DNA of 64,000 nt from DAOTWC01 sp048499435 (GTDB taxonomy: Bacteria; Chloroflexota; Anaerolineae; Aggregatilineales; Phototrophicaceae): the NCBI GenBank assembly GCA_048499435.1, contig JASNZW010000005.1:124001-188000 (forward strand). Direction: 5' to 3'. Below, piece by piece: positions 1-9,411 of the stretch. The position numbers and the translations under genes are program-made. The stretch's first letter is position 1. Every line of letters begins with the position of its first letter. The notes under the pieces are model-generated. The model had not been told where the DNA came from, did no database searches, and saw nothing but the letters and a program-made list of their open reading frames with translations.

Positions 1-693
1 GCCACCGCCGAACGGCTGCTTGACGACGCGCCGCGCCACTACCACTTCCCCGCCGACGCGCGCTGGCAGCAGGAACGCGCGGCGCTGCTGCGCCGCCTGG
101 AAGCCCTTATCCGCGTGGACTTTTCCGACGACAGCCCGGCGCGCAAGATCAGCGCGGCGCCGCGCCAGCCATATCTGCTGGAGTCGCCGCTGACGCTGGC
201 CGGGCGCGCCGTCACGATCAGCCTGGACTTCGACGGCCAGCCGGAGCGCCTGCGCGTGGCCGGTTTTATTGACCGCCTGGACCGCGCCGGGGACGGCGTG
301 ATCGTCATTGATTACAAAACCGGCGCGGCGCCGATTCCAACCAAAGAGATGCTTGAAGGCCGCAATTTCCAGATGCTGGTTTACCTGCTGGCGGCGCAGC
401 AGCTTCTCGACGACCTGCCCGGCCCGGACGCGCCGCGCCGCGTGCTGGGCGGGCTGTTCTGGCACATCCGCAGCCGAAAATCCAGCGGCGAGCTGCGCCT
501 GGCCGACGACGCCAGCGGCGCGGCGCTGGCCGAGGCCAGCGCGCACCTGGGGCGCTATATCAGCGCGGCGCGGCGCGGCGACTTCAGCGTGGCCCCGCGC
601 AAGCTGGAGAACGGGCGCTGCGCCCGCTACTGCGAATTCGCGCAGATGTGCCGCGTGGGCAGCACCAACCGCTATAAGCCGGAGGCGACCTGA
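1..693 (+). CDS. AddB/RecB-like PD-(D/E)XK nuclease, C-terminal part (5' truncated)
   Basis: The frame is open from the first base, so only about 230 C-terminal residues are visible. They form a RecB-family PD-(D/E)XK nuclease domain, seen in the strand VIVIDYKTG with the catalytic Asp and Lys. The C-terminal end has cysteines spaced C-x3-C-x5-C (GRCARYC then QMC), which resembles the Fe-S cluster that pins the AddB nuclease domain; a fourth cysteine would lie upstream of the window. The gene stops 2 nt before an AddA-type helicase, so the two are almost certainly co-translated halves of an AddAB-like double-strand-break resection complex. The helicase-like N-terminal half is not visible, so a stand-alone RecB-like nuclease cannot be excluded. 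Confidence 0.75.
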   Translation, partial: ATAERLLDDAPRHYHFPADARWQQERAALLRRLEALIRVDFSDDSPARKISAAPRQPYLLESPLTLAGRAVTISLDFDGQPERLRVAGFIDRLDRAGDGVIVIDYKTGAAPIPTKEMLEGRNFQMLVYLLAAQQLLDDLPGPDAPRRVLGGLFWHIRSRKSSGELRLADDASGAALAEASAHLGRYISAARRGDFSVAPRKLENGRCARYCEFAQMCRVGSTNRYKPEAT

Positions 694-695
694 CG

Positions 696-3600
696 ATGGA
701 GATGACGCCGCAGCAGGCGCGGGCTGTCAGCGAGCACGGGCGCAGCCTGATCGTGATCGCCGGGGCGGGGTCCGGCAAGACGCGCGTGCTGGTCGAGCGC
801 TATCTGGCGCTGCTGGACCGCAATCCCGACTGGCCGCTGAACGCGCTGGTGGCGATCACGTTCACGCGCAAGGCCGCCCAGGAAATGCGCGACCGCGTGC
901 GTCAGGCGCTGGAGGACCGGCTGCGCGCCGCGCCGGACAGCGGCGCGCGCGCGCTGTGGGCCGCCCGCCTCGCCAGCATGGACAGCGCCCGCATAGACAC
1001 TATTCACGGTCTGTGCGCGGCGCTGCTGCGCGCCAACGCCGCTGAAGCCGGCCTCGACCCCGGCTTCGCCGTCCTCGACCAGACCGAGGCGGCGGTCGTG
1101 CTGGACGACGCGCTCGACGCCGCGCTGCAAACGGCGCTGGATGACCCGACCAGCGGCGCGCCGCTGCTGTTTGAGCAGTACGACGCCAGCAGCCTGCGCG
1201 CCGCCCTGGAAAGCTTCATCGCCGCCGACCTCCCCGCGTTGCCCGCCGACCCGTTCGCCGTCTGGCAGGCGCTGTGGGAGGCCGATACCGCCGCCGCGCT
1301 GGACGCCCTGTGCGCCGACCCGGCGTTCGTCGAAGCCGCCAACTGGTCGCCGCCGGGCGGCTGGCCCGGCCCTGGCGACAAACTGGGCGCAGCCTGGGAA
1401 ACAGCCCACGCCAGCCTGGACGTGCTGTTCGGCCCGTATCCGCTGGAAGCGCGCTTTCAGGCGCTGAGCGCCCTGGGCGCGATCAACCGCAGCGGCGGCA
1501 GCAAAGCCAACTGGGGCGGCGAGGACATCGTTAGAGAGTCCAGGGCGGCGCTGGCTGTGCTGCAAACCGCGGGCAAGGCTGTGCCCGCCGCCGCCGAACC
1601 CCCCGGCCCGCCTGACCGCCAGGCGGCGGAGCTGCTGCCGCTGTGGCACAGGCTGATCGCGTGGGCGCAGGACGCCTACCGCGCCGCCAAACGCCGCCTG
1701 CGCGCCCTCGATTTCAACGACCTGGAGCAGCTAACGGTGGACCTGCTGGCCCGGCAGCCAGACGTAGCCGCCCGCTACCGTGCCGCTGAGTTCCGCCATC
1801 TGCTGGTGGACGAATTTCAGGACACCAACGCCGCCCAGTGGGCCATCATCAGCGCGCTGGCCAACCCGGACACGCCGGGCAGTCTGTTCCTGGTGGGCGA
1901 CCAGAAGCAGAGCATCTACGCCTTTCGCGGCGCGGACGTGAGCGTGTTCCACGAAGCGCGGGCGCGCCTCGGCCCGCAGGCTGAGATCGCGCTGGCGCGC
2001 TCGTTCCGCACCCACCAGCCGCTGGTGACGGCCTTCAACGCGCTGTTCGCCCGCCTGCTCACGCGCGACCCGGCCAGCCCGGCCTATCCGTATCAAACTG
2101 ACCTGGGCGCGCCGATGGACGCGGCCCGCCGCGACCCGCCCGGCGCGGGGCCGTTTATCGAGGTGCTGCTGGTCAACCAGAGCGCCGGCAGCGACAAACT
2201 AAACGCCCCCGACGCCCGCCGCTGGGAGGCGTTCGAGCTGGCGCAGCGCATTCACGCGCTGGTGCGCGCCGGGACGCCGGTCTATGATCAGCGCAGCGGC
2301 CAGCCGCGCCCGCTGGACTACGGCGACATAGCGCTGCTGTTCCAGGCGCTGAGCAGCGTCACCATCTATGAGGAAGTGTTCAAGGCGCAGGGCCTCCCCT
2401 TCCTGACCATCTCCGGGCGCGGTTATTACAACCGCCAGGAAGTGTGGGACCTGCTTAACCTGCTGCGCGCGCTGTACAACCCGGCGGACGACCTGGCGCT
2501 GGCGGGCGCTTTGCGCGCGCCGCTGTTCGGCCTCAGCGACGACGCGCTGCTGACGCTGCGCCTGCTGACCGACGCGGACGGCGCGCCGCTGCCGCTGTGG
2601 AGCGCGCTCGAACACGCGGACGCCGCCCCGCCGGACGAGCGCGAGCTGGTCACGTTCGCCGCTGCCTGCCTGCGCGAGCTGCGCGCGCTGGCCGGGCGCG
2701 TGACGATCTCCGAGCTGCTGCGCGCCGCGCTGGACCGCACCGGCTTCCTGGCGGCGCTCACCGGCCTGCCGGACGGCGCGCGCCGCCGCGCCAACGTCGA
2801 AAAGCTGGTTGACAAAGCCGAGAGCAGCGGGCGTATCACGCTGGGCGCGTTTTCGCAGTACATCGCTGACCTGAGCGCCCGCGAGGCGCGCGAGGGCGAG
2901 GCGCTGCTGGAAACCGAGGGCGCTGTCCGGCTGATGACCGTTCACACCAGCAAAGGGCTGGAGTTCCCGGTCGTGATCCTGGCCGACGCCGGCTGGCAGC
3001 GCGGGCGCACCGCTAAGCCGCTGCTCACGCTTGACCGGGAAAGCGGGCTGGCCTGCCGAGTCTACGACGGCGGCAGCGGCGACCTGGCCGACACGTTCGG
3101 CTGCCGCCGCGCCGACCACCTCCAGCGGCTGCGCGAGGACGCCGAACGCCGGCGGCTGCTGTACGTCGCGGCGACGCGCGCGCAGGATTACCTGCTGGTC
3201 AGCGGCCTGGTCAAAGACGAAAAAGCCGCCGGCTGGCTGGCGTGGCTGCTGGACGCGCTCGACGCCGGGGATGAGCTGGCCCGCGCCGGCGCAGCGGGCA
3301 TCACGGTGGCGCGCCCCTGGGGCGCGTACCGGCTGCGCGTGGCCAGCGCGCCGCCTACCGCGGACCTGCTCACCGGCGGCGCGCCAGTGCGCTGCGCCTG
3401 GGATGAAGCCGGCGTGCGCGCCGCCGCGCCGCTGCCCGGCCCGGCGCAGGCCCCGCCGCTGCTGGCCGCCATCCCCGCCGCCCCCGCCGCCAGGGTGCGC
3501 CACCTGGCCGTCACCCACCTGATGGACCTGGGCGGGGCGGATTACGATGAGGGCTGCCGCCGCCGTTTCCGGCGCAGCGTGCTGCACGACGCCCCGGCGC

Positions 3601-4190
3601 ACGTCCAGCCGGTAGCGCGCCGCCGCAGCGACAGCCGTCTGATCGGCGAGATCGTCCACGAGGCGCTGCGCTGGTGGGGGCCGGCCCATGTTGACCTGGA
3701 CAGGCTGCTACACGATCTGGCGTGGGAAAACGGCGTCGCGGACGAGGCCGAGCGCGCGCCCATCGTGCGCGAGGCCGGCCGGCTGCTGCACAACATCCAG
3801 CGCAGCGACATCTTCGCCTGGCTGGAAACCGCGCAAAAGACTTACTCAGAGCTGCCGTTCATCTTCAGCCGGGGCGACCGCATCCTGCACGGCGTGGTAG
3901 ACCTGCTCATCCAGCGTGGGGACGGCTCATGGGCCATCGTGGACTATAAAACCAGCTACGTAACCGGCATGCCGCTGCGCGATCACGCCCGGCGCTACCA
4001 CCTTCAGGTCGGCGCTTACGCTGAGGCACTCACCACCCATCTGATCCTGAACGGGATGCTGCGCCCCGGCGGCGTGCCTGACGTGTACATTCACTACATC
4101 CGGCACGGGCAGACCGTCCCGGTCGCAGCGGACGAGTGGCGCGCCGCGCTGGCCGCGCTTGAACAGCAGATCAACAGCGCGCTGACGTGA
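696..4190 (+). CDS. addA: UvrD/RecB-family ATP-dependent helicase-nuclease, AddA-like
   Basis: This 1164-residue protein has the full superfamily 1A helicase motif set. Walker A is AGAGSGKT near residue 23-30, motif II is LLVDEFQDT near 370, followed by GDQKQSIYAFRGAD, then RSFRTHQPL, MTVHTSKGLEFPVV and LLYVAATRAQDYL. The last ~200 residues carry a second PD-(D/E)XK nuclease signature, WAIVDYKTS near 1083. A nuclease on both this subunit and its upstream neighbour is the AddAB arrangement rather than RecBCD. The role is ATP-driven unwinding and resection of DNA ends for recombination. The ATG lies 2 nt after the previous stop. Length is close to the usual ~1200 residues for AddA. No Chi-recognition assignment is possible from sequence alone. 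Confidence 0.88.
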   Translation: MEMTPQQARAVSEHGRSLIVIAGAGSGKTRVLVERYLALLDRNPDWPLNALVAITFTRKAAQEMRDRVRQALEDRLRAAPDSGARALWAARLASMDSARIDTIHGLCAALLRANAAEAGLDPGFAVLDQTEAAVVLDDALDAALQTALDDPTSGAPLLFEQYDASSLRAALESFIAADLPALPADPFAVWQALWEADTAAALDALCADPAFVEAANWSPPGGWPGPGDKLGAAWETAHASLDVLFGPYPLEARFQALSALGAINRSGGSKANWGGEDIVRESRAALAVLQTAGKAVPAAAEPPGPPDRQAAELLPLWHRLIAWAQDAYRAAKRRLRALDFNDLEQLTVDLLARQPDVAARYRAAEFRHLLVDEFQDTNAAQWAIISALANPDTPGSLFLVGDQKQSIYAFRGADVSVFHEARARLGPQAEIALARSFRTHQPLVTAFNALFARLLTRDPASPAYPYQTDLGAPMDAARRDPPGAGPFIEVLLVNQSAGSDKLNAPDARRWEAFELAQRIHALVRAGTPVYDQRSGQPRPLDYGDIALLFQALSSVTIYEEVFKAQGLPFLTISGRGYYNRQEVWDLLNLLRALYNPADDLALAGALRAPLFGLSDDALLTLRLLTDADGAPLPLWSALEHADAAPPDERELVTFAAACLRELRALAGRVTISELLRAALDRTGFLAALTGLPDGARRRANVEKLVDKAESSGRITLGAFSQYIADLSAREAREGEALLETEGAVRLMTVHTSKGLEFPVVILADAGWQRGRTAKPLLTLDRESGLACRVYDGGSGDLADTFGCRRADHLQRLREDAERRRLLYVAATRAQDYLLVSGLVKDEKAAGWLAWLLDALDAGDELARAGAAGITVARPWGAYRLRVASAPPTADLLTGGAPVRCAWDEAGVRAAAPLPGPAQAPPLLAAIPAAPAARVRHLAVTHLMDLGGADYDEGCRRRFRRSVLHDAPAHVQPVARRRSDSRLIGEIVHEALRWWGPAHVDLDRLLHDLAWENGVADEAERAPIVREAGRLLHNIQRSDIFAWLETAQKTYSELPFIFSRGDRILHGVVDLLIQRGDGSWAIVDYKTSYVTGMPLRDHARRYHLQVGAYAEALTTHLILNGMLRPGGVPDVYIHYIRHGQTVPVAADEWRAALAALEQQINSALT

Positions 4191-5173
4191 GGCCCGCCCT
4201 GATGCGCAGACGCCTCGCCGCCGCGCTGCCCGCCTGGGCGCGGCCCGACCACCCGCTGCTGCGCTATGAGCTGGCGCGCGCTGAGCGCCTGACAAAGCGC
4301 GCGCGGCTGGCGCGCGGGGCGCGGCTGGCGCTGATAATCTTCGCGCTGCTGCTGGGCGGTGTGCTGGCCGCCACCGATTTCCTGCGCCAGCCCGCCGGGC
4401 TGAGCCTGAACGAGAGCGCCGCCGCCGTCCTCTATTGGCCGCTGCTGGCGGCGCAGGTCGCGCTGCACGTGGCCGCCATCGCCCTGACGGGCGGTGTGAT
4501 CAGCGCCGCGCGCCGCCGCCAGACGTGGAACAGCCTGCGCGCCACCGCTGGCGGCGCGGCGTTAGCGCTGCGGACGCAGTGGGCGCTGGTCTACTACCGT
4601 CTGCGCGGGCCGCTGGGCGCGCTGCTGCTGCTGCGCGCGCTGCTCATCGGCAGCGCCCTGCTTGACCTGACGGCCTTCCAGGGCCGCTATCTCGACCTGC
4701 TCAGCAGCGGGATCACGCCGCCGCTGCCGCTGGTTGGGGCGGCGCTGCTGCTGGCCTGCGCCCTGGCCGCCAGCCTGCTGCTGCCGCTGACCAGCGTCGG
4801 GTTCGACGCGGCGCTGGGGCTGTGGGCGGGCGCGGCCCTTCAGGCGCGCGTTTACATCTTCCTGGCGCAGGCCGGGCTGGTGTTAGCACGGCTGGCGCTG
4901 ACCGTCGCGCTGGCGGCGGCGGCCCGCGCTTTCATGGCCGGCAGCCTGTTCGCCCTGCCCGACCCGGCGGCCTGGGCGCTGCTGCTGCTGTACGGCGCAG
5001 TGGGCGATCAGGGGCTGGCCCTGCTCAACCTGGGGCTGGCGGGCGAGATCTGGGCGGTCGTGCCCTATGGCATCCTGCTCGGCCCGGCGCTGCTGCTGCT
5101 GGCGCTGCTGCAGGCGGCGGGCAGCGATTGGGCGCTGGCGCGCGCCATCCGCCGCGCCGAGCGCGCGGACTGA
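4187..5173 (+). CDS. hypothetical polytopic membrane protein
   Basis: This 328-residue protein has roughly eight hydrophobic segments (for example ALIIFALLLGGVLAATDFL near 45, a Leu/Ala-rich pair near 150-200, and one at the C-terminus) and a basic, Arg-rich N-terminal 40 residues. I do not recognise the family. The Leu/Ala-rich polytopic look resembles permease subunits of ABC-2 exporters, but no signature supports that. The GTG at 4187 overlaps the addA stop in a GTGA junction; ATG at 4202 is the alternative start, five codons in. The overlap suggests translational coupling to addA, although no functional link is obvious. It ends in front of a convergent ABC operon. Confidence 0.7.
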   Translation: MRPALMRRRLAAALPAWARPDHPLLRYELARAERLTKRARLARGARLALIIFALLLGGVLAATDFLRQPAGLSLNESAAAVLYWPLLAAQVALHVAAIALTGGVISAARRRQTWNSLRATAGGAALALRTQWALVYYRLRGPLGALLLLRALLIGSALLDLTAFQGRYLDLLSSGITPPLPLVGAALLLACALAASLLLPLTSVGFDAALGLWAGAALQARVYIFLAQAGLVLARLALTVALAAAARAFMAGSLFALPDPAAWALLLLYGAVGDQGLALLNLGLAGEIWAVVPYGILLGPALLLLALLQAAGSDWALARAIRRAERAD

Positions 5174-5181
5174 ATCAAACA

Positions 5182-5208
5182 GGGCGGCCCGCAGTCCGCA
5201 GGCCGCCC
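5182..5208. terminator. hairpin between convergent genes
   Basis: A perfect 8-bp stem, GGGCGGCC and GGCCGCCC, with an 11-nt loop lies between the convergent membrane-protein gene and the ABC permease gene. Neither side has a good T-tract, so efficient intrinsic termination is uncertain. Confidence 0.4.
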
Positions 5209-5234
5209 CGCAGCGGAACAGGCGCGGAAAACCG

Positions 5235-6500
5235 TCAGCCGCGCACCAGCCGGGGCAGATCGCGCAGGCGCGGCATCTGGCCCGCCAGCAGCACCTGCAC
5301 CCGGAACAGCCGCCCGGCCAGCCACATCATAAAGATGATAGCGAGCACCAGCAGCCCGACGCTGAGCGCGATCTGCCACGCGGGAACCGCCGTCAGCAGC
5401 AGGCGCATGGTCATCGCCAGCGGCGCGGTGATCGGAATCAGGCTCAGGATAACCGGCAGCGCCGCGTCCGGCGCCTCGATAAACAGGCTGATAAAGTACA
5501 GCGGGACCACCGCCGGCAGCGTGAAAATCACCACGTACTGCGGCCCTTCGCGCATGGTGGTCGCCAGCGCGCCGACAATGCCATAGGCCGCCGCAAAGAA
5601 CAGGTACGCCAGCAGGAAATAGACCAGCACCAGCGGCAGCGCGTCCAGCGGGATAAACATCCCCGCCAGGACCGACAAACTGGCCAGAAGCTGCCCAAGC
5701 TGAAGCACGATCAGCAGCGCCGCGACCCACACCAGTATCTGGAACAGGCCCAGCGTGCCATAGGCCAGAATTTTCCCGGCCAGCAGCAGCAGCGGGCGCA
5801 CCGTCGAAATCAGAATCTCGACGATGCGGCTCTCCTTCTCCTCGACCACCGCCTGGAGCAGATAGCCGTTGGTCATGAACAGGCTGGTCAGCAGCGCGAT
5901 CACAAACACATAGACCAGCACGAACGACGAGTCGAAATCCTGCGCGGAGGCCGACTGCGCCGCGCCGTGCTGCGTGTTCACCTGTTCGACGTTGGTCGGG
6001 TCTACCAGCCGGTAATAGAGCGCGTCGTCCTTAATCTGCTGGCGCAGCGCCGCCCGCAGCAGCTCGCGAATCGGCCTTTCGGTGACGCCGCCCAGCGAAA
6101 GCGTGGGCTGCACCAGCGTCACGCCGCCGGTGGCAAGGTAATCAGCGGCGATAACGTAGTACGAGTCGATCTCGTCGGCCTGGAGCGCCGCCGCGGCCGC
6201 CGCTTCATCAGGGAAGCGCAGCAGGCTGCCGGTGTCGTCCACGCCGTCAAGCACGCCGGAAAGGTCCACAAAGCCGAGAGCGCGCCCTTCGCTGGCATTG
6301 TCCGGCACGCCGAAGATCGCCCCTGGCGACGGCGCCTCTGCCGGCGCGCCGCCGTCCTGGCCGAGCGTGGTGACAGCGTGGTAGCCCAGCAGCAGCGCGA
6401 TCACGATGATCGGGATGCCGAAGGTGGCGAACAGATAGCCCTTGCGCCGGAAATTGCGGCGCAGTTCATACAGGTAAACCCGCGCTAGATGCCCGTTCAT
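5235..6500 (-). CDS. ABC transporter permease (ABC-2 family, NatB-like)
   Basis: The 421-residue protein has one N-terminal membrane segment after YLYELRRNFRRKGYL, then a ~150-residue extracytoplasmic domain containing FGVPDNASEGRALGFVDLSGV, then about five C-terminal membrane segments. This is the ABC2_membrane_3/NatB layout. Just before the membrane bundle it has the conserved VVEEKESRIVEILISTVRP segment typical of the family. The start ATG overlaps the stop of the upstream permease (ATGA) and has a strong AAGGAG 8 nt upstream. It is the third gene of an exporter operon with an ATPase and a second, related permease. The substrate is unknown; NatAB relatives export Na+ or confer drug and peptide resistance. 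Confidence 0.85.
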   Translation of the reverse strand: MNGHLARVYLYELRRNFRRKGYLFATFGIPIIVIALLLGYHAVTTLGQDGGAPAEAPSPGAIFGVPDNASEGRALGFVDLSGVLDGVDDTGSLLRFPDEAAAAAALQADEIDSYYVIAADYLATGGVTLVQPTLSLGGVTERPIRELLRAALRQQIKDDALYYRLVDPTNVEQVNTQHGAAQSASAQDFDSSFVLVYVFVIALLTSLFMTNGYLLQAVVEEKESRIVEILISTVRPLLLLAGKILAYGTLGLFQILVWVAALLIVLQLGQLLASLSVLAGMFIPLDALPLVLVYFLLAYLFFAAAYGIVGALATTMREGPQYVVIFTLPAVVPLYFISLFIEAPDAALPVILSLIPITAPLAMTMRLLLTAVPAWQIALSVGLLVLAIIFMMWLAGRLFRVQVLLAGQMPRLRDLPRLVRG

Positions 6501-7735
6501 GCGCTCTGCTCCTTAACCGCGCCTGTGCCCATGTGCGCGCCGGTCGCGCCGCGCGCCACCCGCCACAGCTCGCGCAGGTTGGGCCGCTTGCCGTACATCA
6601 GCAGCGACCAGCGGAAAATACGCGCCCCGCCCCACACCGTCAACACCATCGTCACCAGCAGAATCAGCACGCTGGCGATAAACTGCCACGCCGGAACCGT
6701 ACTTAGGCTCATGCGCAGAATAACCGTCAGCGGCGCCGTGAACGGGATCAGCGTCAGCGCGATCACCAGCGGGCTGTTCGGGTTAAACATGAAGATGGTA
6801 ACGAAGAAAAACGGCACAACGGCGACCAGTGTGATAACGCCGCTGAGCTGCCGGCTCTCCTGTTCCGTGTTCGACACCGCGCCAATGGTCCCCAGCAAGC
6901 CGGCATACATGAAGTAGCTGAGGAAAAAGTACAGCAGCGTCACGGCGATCAGGTCCAGCGGGATGCTGACCCCGCGCAGAAATTCAATGTTGCTGCCGAA
7001 GTTGACAAAAATCACACCGGCCACTATCCACACCAGCATCTGCAGCAGCCCCAGCAGGCCCAGCCCGATCACCTTGCCGGCCAGCAGTTGCAGCGGCGTG
7101 ATGCTGGTGACGAGAATCTCGATAACGCGGTTGGCCTTTTCCTCGACCACCCCGGACATCAGGTAGCCGCCGGTGGTCTGGATCGAGAGGAAAAACACCA
7201 GCGCGAACAGCGTCGGCACGAGAATCAGGCCGCCAACCGCGTCCGAGGTGAGCGTGCGCCCGCTGTCCTGCAGCCGCACCACCATATCCACCGGGCTGCT
7301 GATGCGCTCGAACACCGCCTGATCGCCGTGCTGGTAGCGCACATTCGCCAGCAGGAAGGCGTCAATCGCGTCAGTCACGCTTTCAGGCACGCGGCTGGGG
7401 CTGTAAAGCCGCACCGCGCCGCTGCTCATATACCCCGCGCCAACGACAAAATACGCGCCCACCGTGCCATCAGCGAGCGCAGCCTGCGCCGCCGCTTCGT
7501 CGTCCAGCCGGATGAAATTCTCCGGCTGCGCGGCTTCCGCCACCAGCACGCCGGAGAGATCCACAAACCCAACCGCGCCCAGGCTGTCGCCGCCAGTGCC
7601 GCTGGCCATAAGGTTGAACACCAGCAGCATAAGGCCGACGCTGAGCAGCGGCGCGCCAAAAGCGGAGATAAGGAACGCCGGGCGGCGCAGGTTGGTGAGA
7701 AATTCGTGCCTCGCGACCAGCCATGCTTTACTCAT
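6497..7735 (-). CDS. ABC transporter permease (ABC-2 family, NatB-like)
   Basis: This 412-residue protein begins MSKAWLVARHEFLTNLRRPA. It has the same layout as its downstream neighbour: one N-terminal membrane helix, a large outer domain with LGAVGFVDLSGVL, the motif VVEEKANRVIEILVTSITP, and a C-terminal helix bundle. The two permeases are diverged paralogues and likely form a heterodimeric membrane channel. I chose the ATG at 7735 because GGAGGG lies 5 nt upstream and the protein then begins with the family N-terminus. An in-frame extension further upstream would overlap the ATPase gene and has no family likeness. It overlaps the ATPase stop by 8 bp, which indicates coupling. Confidence 0.85.
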   Translation of the reverse strand: MSKAWLVARHEFLTNLRRPAFLISAFGAPLLSVGLMLLVFNLMASGTGGDSLGAVGFVDLSGVLVAEAAQPENFIRLDDEAAAQAALADGTVGAYFVVGAGYMSSGAVRLYSPSRVPESVTDAIDAFLLANVRYQHGDQAVFERISSPVDMVVRLQDSGRTLTSDAVGGLILVPTLFALVFFLSIQTTGGYLMSGVVEEKANRVIEILVTSITPLQLLAGKVIGLGLLGLLQMLVWIVAGVIFVNFGSNIEFLRGVSIPLDLIAVTLLYFFLSYFMYAGLLGTIGAVSNTEQESRQLSGVITLVAVVPFFFVTIFMFNPNSPLVIALTLIPFTAPLTVILRMSLSTVPAWQFIASVLILLVTMVLTVWGGARIFRWSLLMYGKRPNLRELWRVARGATGAHMGTGAVKEQSA

Positions 7736-8657
7736 GGCGGCCCTCCACCACCTGAATGAAGATGTCGTTGAGGCTCGGCACGGCCTGCTCGAAACGGCGG
7801 ATGCGCATATCGCCCGCCGCCGCGATCGCCGCCAGCACGCTGTCAATCGTCGCCTGCTCGTCCAGGTGCAGCAGCACGCTGCCGCCGCCGTCGCCGTTGG
7901 TGGCGCGCGCCGGCTCAACACTCAACACACCGGGCAGGCTGGCCCAGTCGCCCTGGCCTTCCACGATGATCGCGTGGGTGGCGTACTGCTCGCGCACCGC
8001 GTCCACCTGGCCATAGAGCCGCTGTTTTCCTCGGTTAATCATCAGCAGGCGGTCGGCCATTTCTTCAATCTGCTGCATCTGATGCGTGCTCATGACGATG
8101 GCCGTGCCCGCGCCGCGCAGGTCCATCAGCAGCCGCTTGATGACCTGCGCGTTCACCGGGTCCAGGCCAGAGAACGGCTCGTCAATGATAATCAGGTCAG
8201 GCTGGTGCAGCACCGTCACCGCGAACTGCACCTTCTGCTGCATACCCTTGCTCAGCTCGCTCACTTTCTTGTACGCGTACTCAGCCAGCTCAAACTGCTC
8301 CAGCAGCGCCAGGCCGCGGCGGCGCGCCTCGCCGGGCGGCATCCCCTTGAGCGCGCCCAGGTATACCATCACGTCCAGCACGGGCACGCCCCGGTACAGG
8401 CCGCGTTCCTCCGGCAGATAGCCGATGCGGTTCTTGGCGGCCTCGGTCAGCGGCCCGCCCAACACGCTGATGCGCCCGGCGTCCGGCTTGAGGATGTCCA
8501 GCACCATGCGGATCGTGGTCGTCTTGCCCGAACCGTTCGGGCCAAGCAGCGCGAAAATTTCGCCGCTAAAGACCTCAAATGTCAGGTCGTCAACGGCGCG
8601 GAAACTACCGTAGTTCTTGGAAATATGCTCGACAGCAATGGCTGTAGCCGCCCCCAT
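7728..8657 (-). CDS. ABC transporter ATP-binding protein (NatA-like)
   Basis: This 309-residue nucleotide-binding subunit has Walker A GPNGSGKTTT, signature LSKGMQQKV, Walker B LIIIDEPFSGLDP and switch His in MSTHQM. After the ATPase domain (about 1-215) comes a ~90-residue C-terminal extension common in ABC-2 exporter ATPases. The ATG at 8657 is preferred because AAGG sits about 5 nt upstream and the protein then starts MGAATAIAVEHISKNYG. A GTG at 8687 would add ten residues. It is the first gene of the exporter operon and powers the two permeases. Confidence 0.88.
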   Translation of the reverse strand: MGAATAIAVEHISKNYGSFRAVDDLTFEVFSGEIFALLGPNGSGKTTTIRMVLDILKPDAGRISVLGGPLTEAAKNRIGYLPEERGLYRGVPVLDVMVYLGALKGMPPGEARRRGLALLEQFELAEYAYKKVSELSKGMQQKVQFAVTVLHQPDLIIIDEPFSGLDPVNAQVIKRLLMDLRGAGTAIVMSTHQMQQIEEMADRLLMINRGKQRLYGQVDAVREQYATHAIIVEGQGDWASLPGVLSVEPARATNGDGGGSVLLHLDEQATIDSVLAAIAAAGDMRIRRFEQAVPSLNDIFIQVVEGRHE

Positions 8658-8960
8658 TAGCCTTAACCTTTCTGGCGAAATATCCACTCCAACCTAAATA
8701 CGCATTTCAGCGCCTAAACGGTGCGCAGCACCGGCAGCGGCCCTAATCTCCAAAAGACACGTACAGACAAGCGCTGCTGCGCTATAAAGAATGAATAAAC
8801 ACTTGGTTGCGCCGCCCTCGCAAGTGATGGTACACTGGAGCTTATAATAAGCGTGCAGACTATCTTAATCTTTATCAGGCATTCCCCATACCCTGAGAAT
8901 GCCAGCGTGAGAGAGCACACCGCATTAGGCAAACGGCCTACATTTCCTTCGGAGGTTTGC
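8658..8960. promoter_or_regulatory. divergent promoter region between ABC operon and response regulator
   Basis: This 303-bp gap holds no gene. A perfect TATAAT at 8843-8848 reads toward the response regulator but lacks a convincing -35. Transcription from it would give a leader of about 105 nt. That leader contains a 7-bp hairpin (GGCATTC at 8878-8884 and GAATGCC at 8897-8903) and a canonical GGAGG at 8951-8955. A small AGCGC/GCGCT inverted repeat lies near 8770. I see no good promoter for the ABC operon. Confidence 0.4.
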
Positions 8961-9344
8961 ATGAAGAAGCATATCCTGGTGGTAGACGATGAACTCGGCG
9001 CGCTTACGCTTATCGGCATCATGCTGGAGCGCGGCGGGTTCAACGTCCTGAAGGCCAAGGACGCGCGCTCCGCGCTGGCCATCCTCGACCAGAACACGCC
9101 TGACCTCATCATCCTCGACGTTATGATGCCCGATATGAACGGCATTGACCTGTGCCGTGTTATCCGCGAACGCGCCGACACCGACCGCACGCCGGTGCTG
9201 ATCCTTTCGGCGCGCGGCGACGCTGAAAGCATTATGCGCGGCATGGAGGCCGGCGCTAATGACTACCTGCCCAAGCCGATTCTGCACCACGACCTGGTGG
9301 CGAAAATGCGCACCATGCTGGGCCAGGATAACCCGGAAGTGTGA
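8961..9344 (+). CDS. single-domain response regulator (CheY-like receiver)
   Basis: This 127-residue protein is a receiver domain alone. It has the acidic pair in HILVVDDE, the phospho-acceptor Asp in LIILDVMMPDMNG, the Thr/Ser position in VLILSARG, and the conserved Lys in NDYLPKPI. No output domain follows. GGAGG ends 5 nt before the ATG and fixes this start over an upstream in-frame ATG at 8853. No histidine kinase is adjacent, so it is an orphan regulator acting through protein-protein contacts or in a phosphorelay. It has its own terminator. Confidence 0.92.
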   Translation: MKKHILVVDDELGALTLIGIMLERGGFNVLKAKDARSALAILDQNTPDLIILDVMMPDMNGIDLCRVIRERADTDRTPVLILSARGDAESIMRGMEAGANDYLPKPILHHDLVAKMRTMLGQDNPEV

Positions 9345-9375
9345 GCGCCGCGCGCAAAGGAAATTGACGCAAGAG

Positions 9376-9404
9376 CAGCGTGCCAGGCGAGCGCGCTGTT
9401 TTTT
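9376..9404 (+). terminator. intrinsic terminator of the response regulator gene
   Basis: An 8-bp stem with one G-U pair (CAGCGTGC and GCGCGCTG, 7-nt loop) is followed directly by six T residues. It lies 31 bp after the stop codon. Confidence 0.8.
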
Positions 9405-9411
9405 ATCCGGC

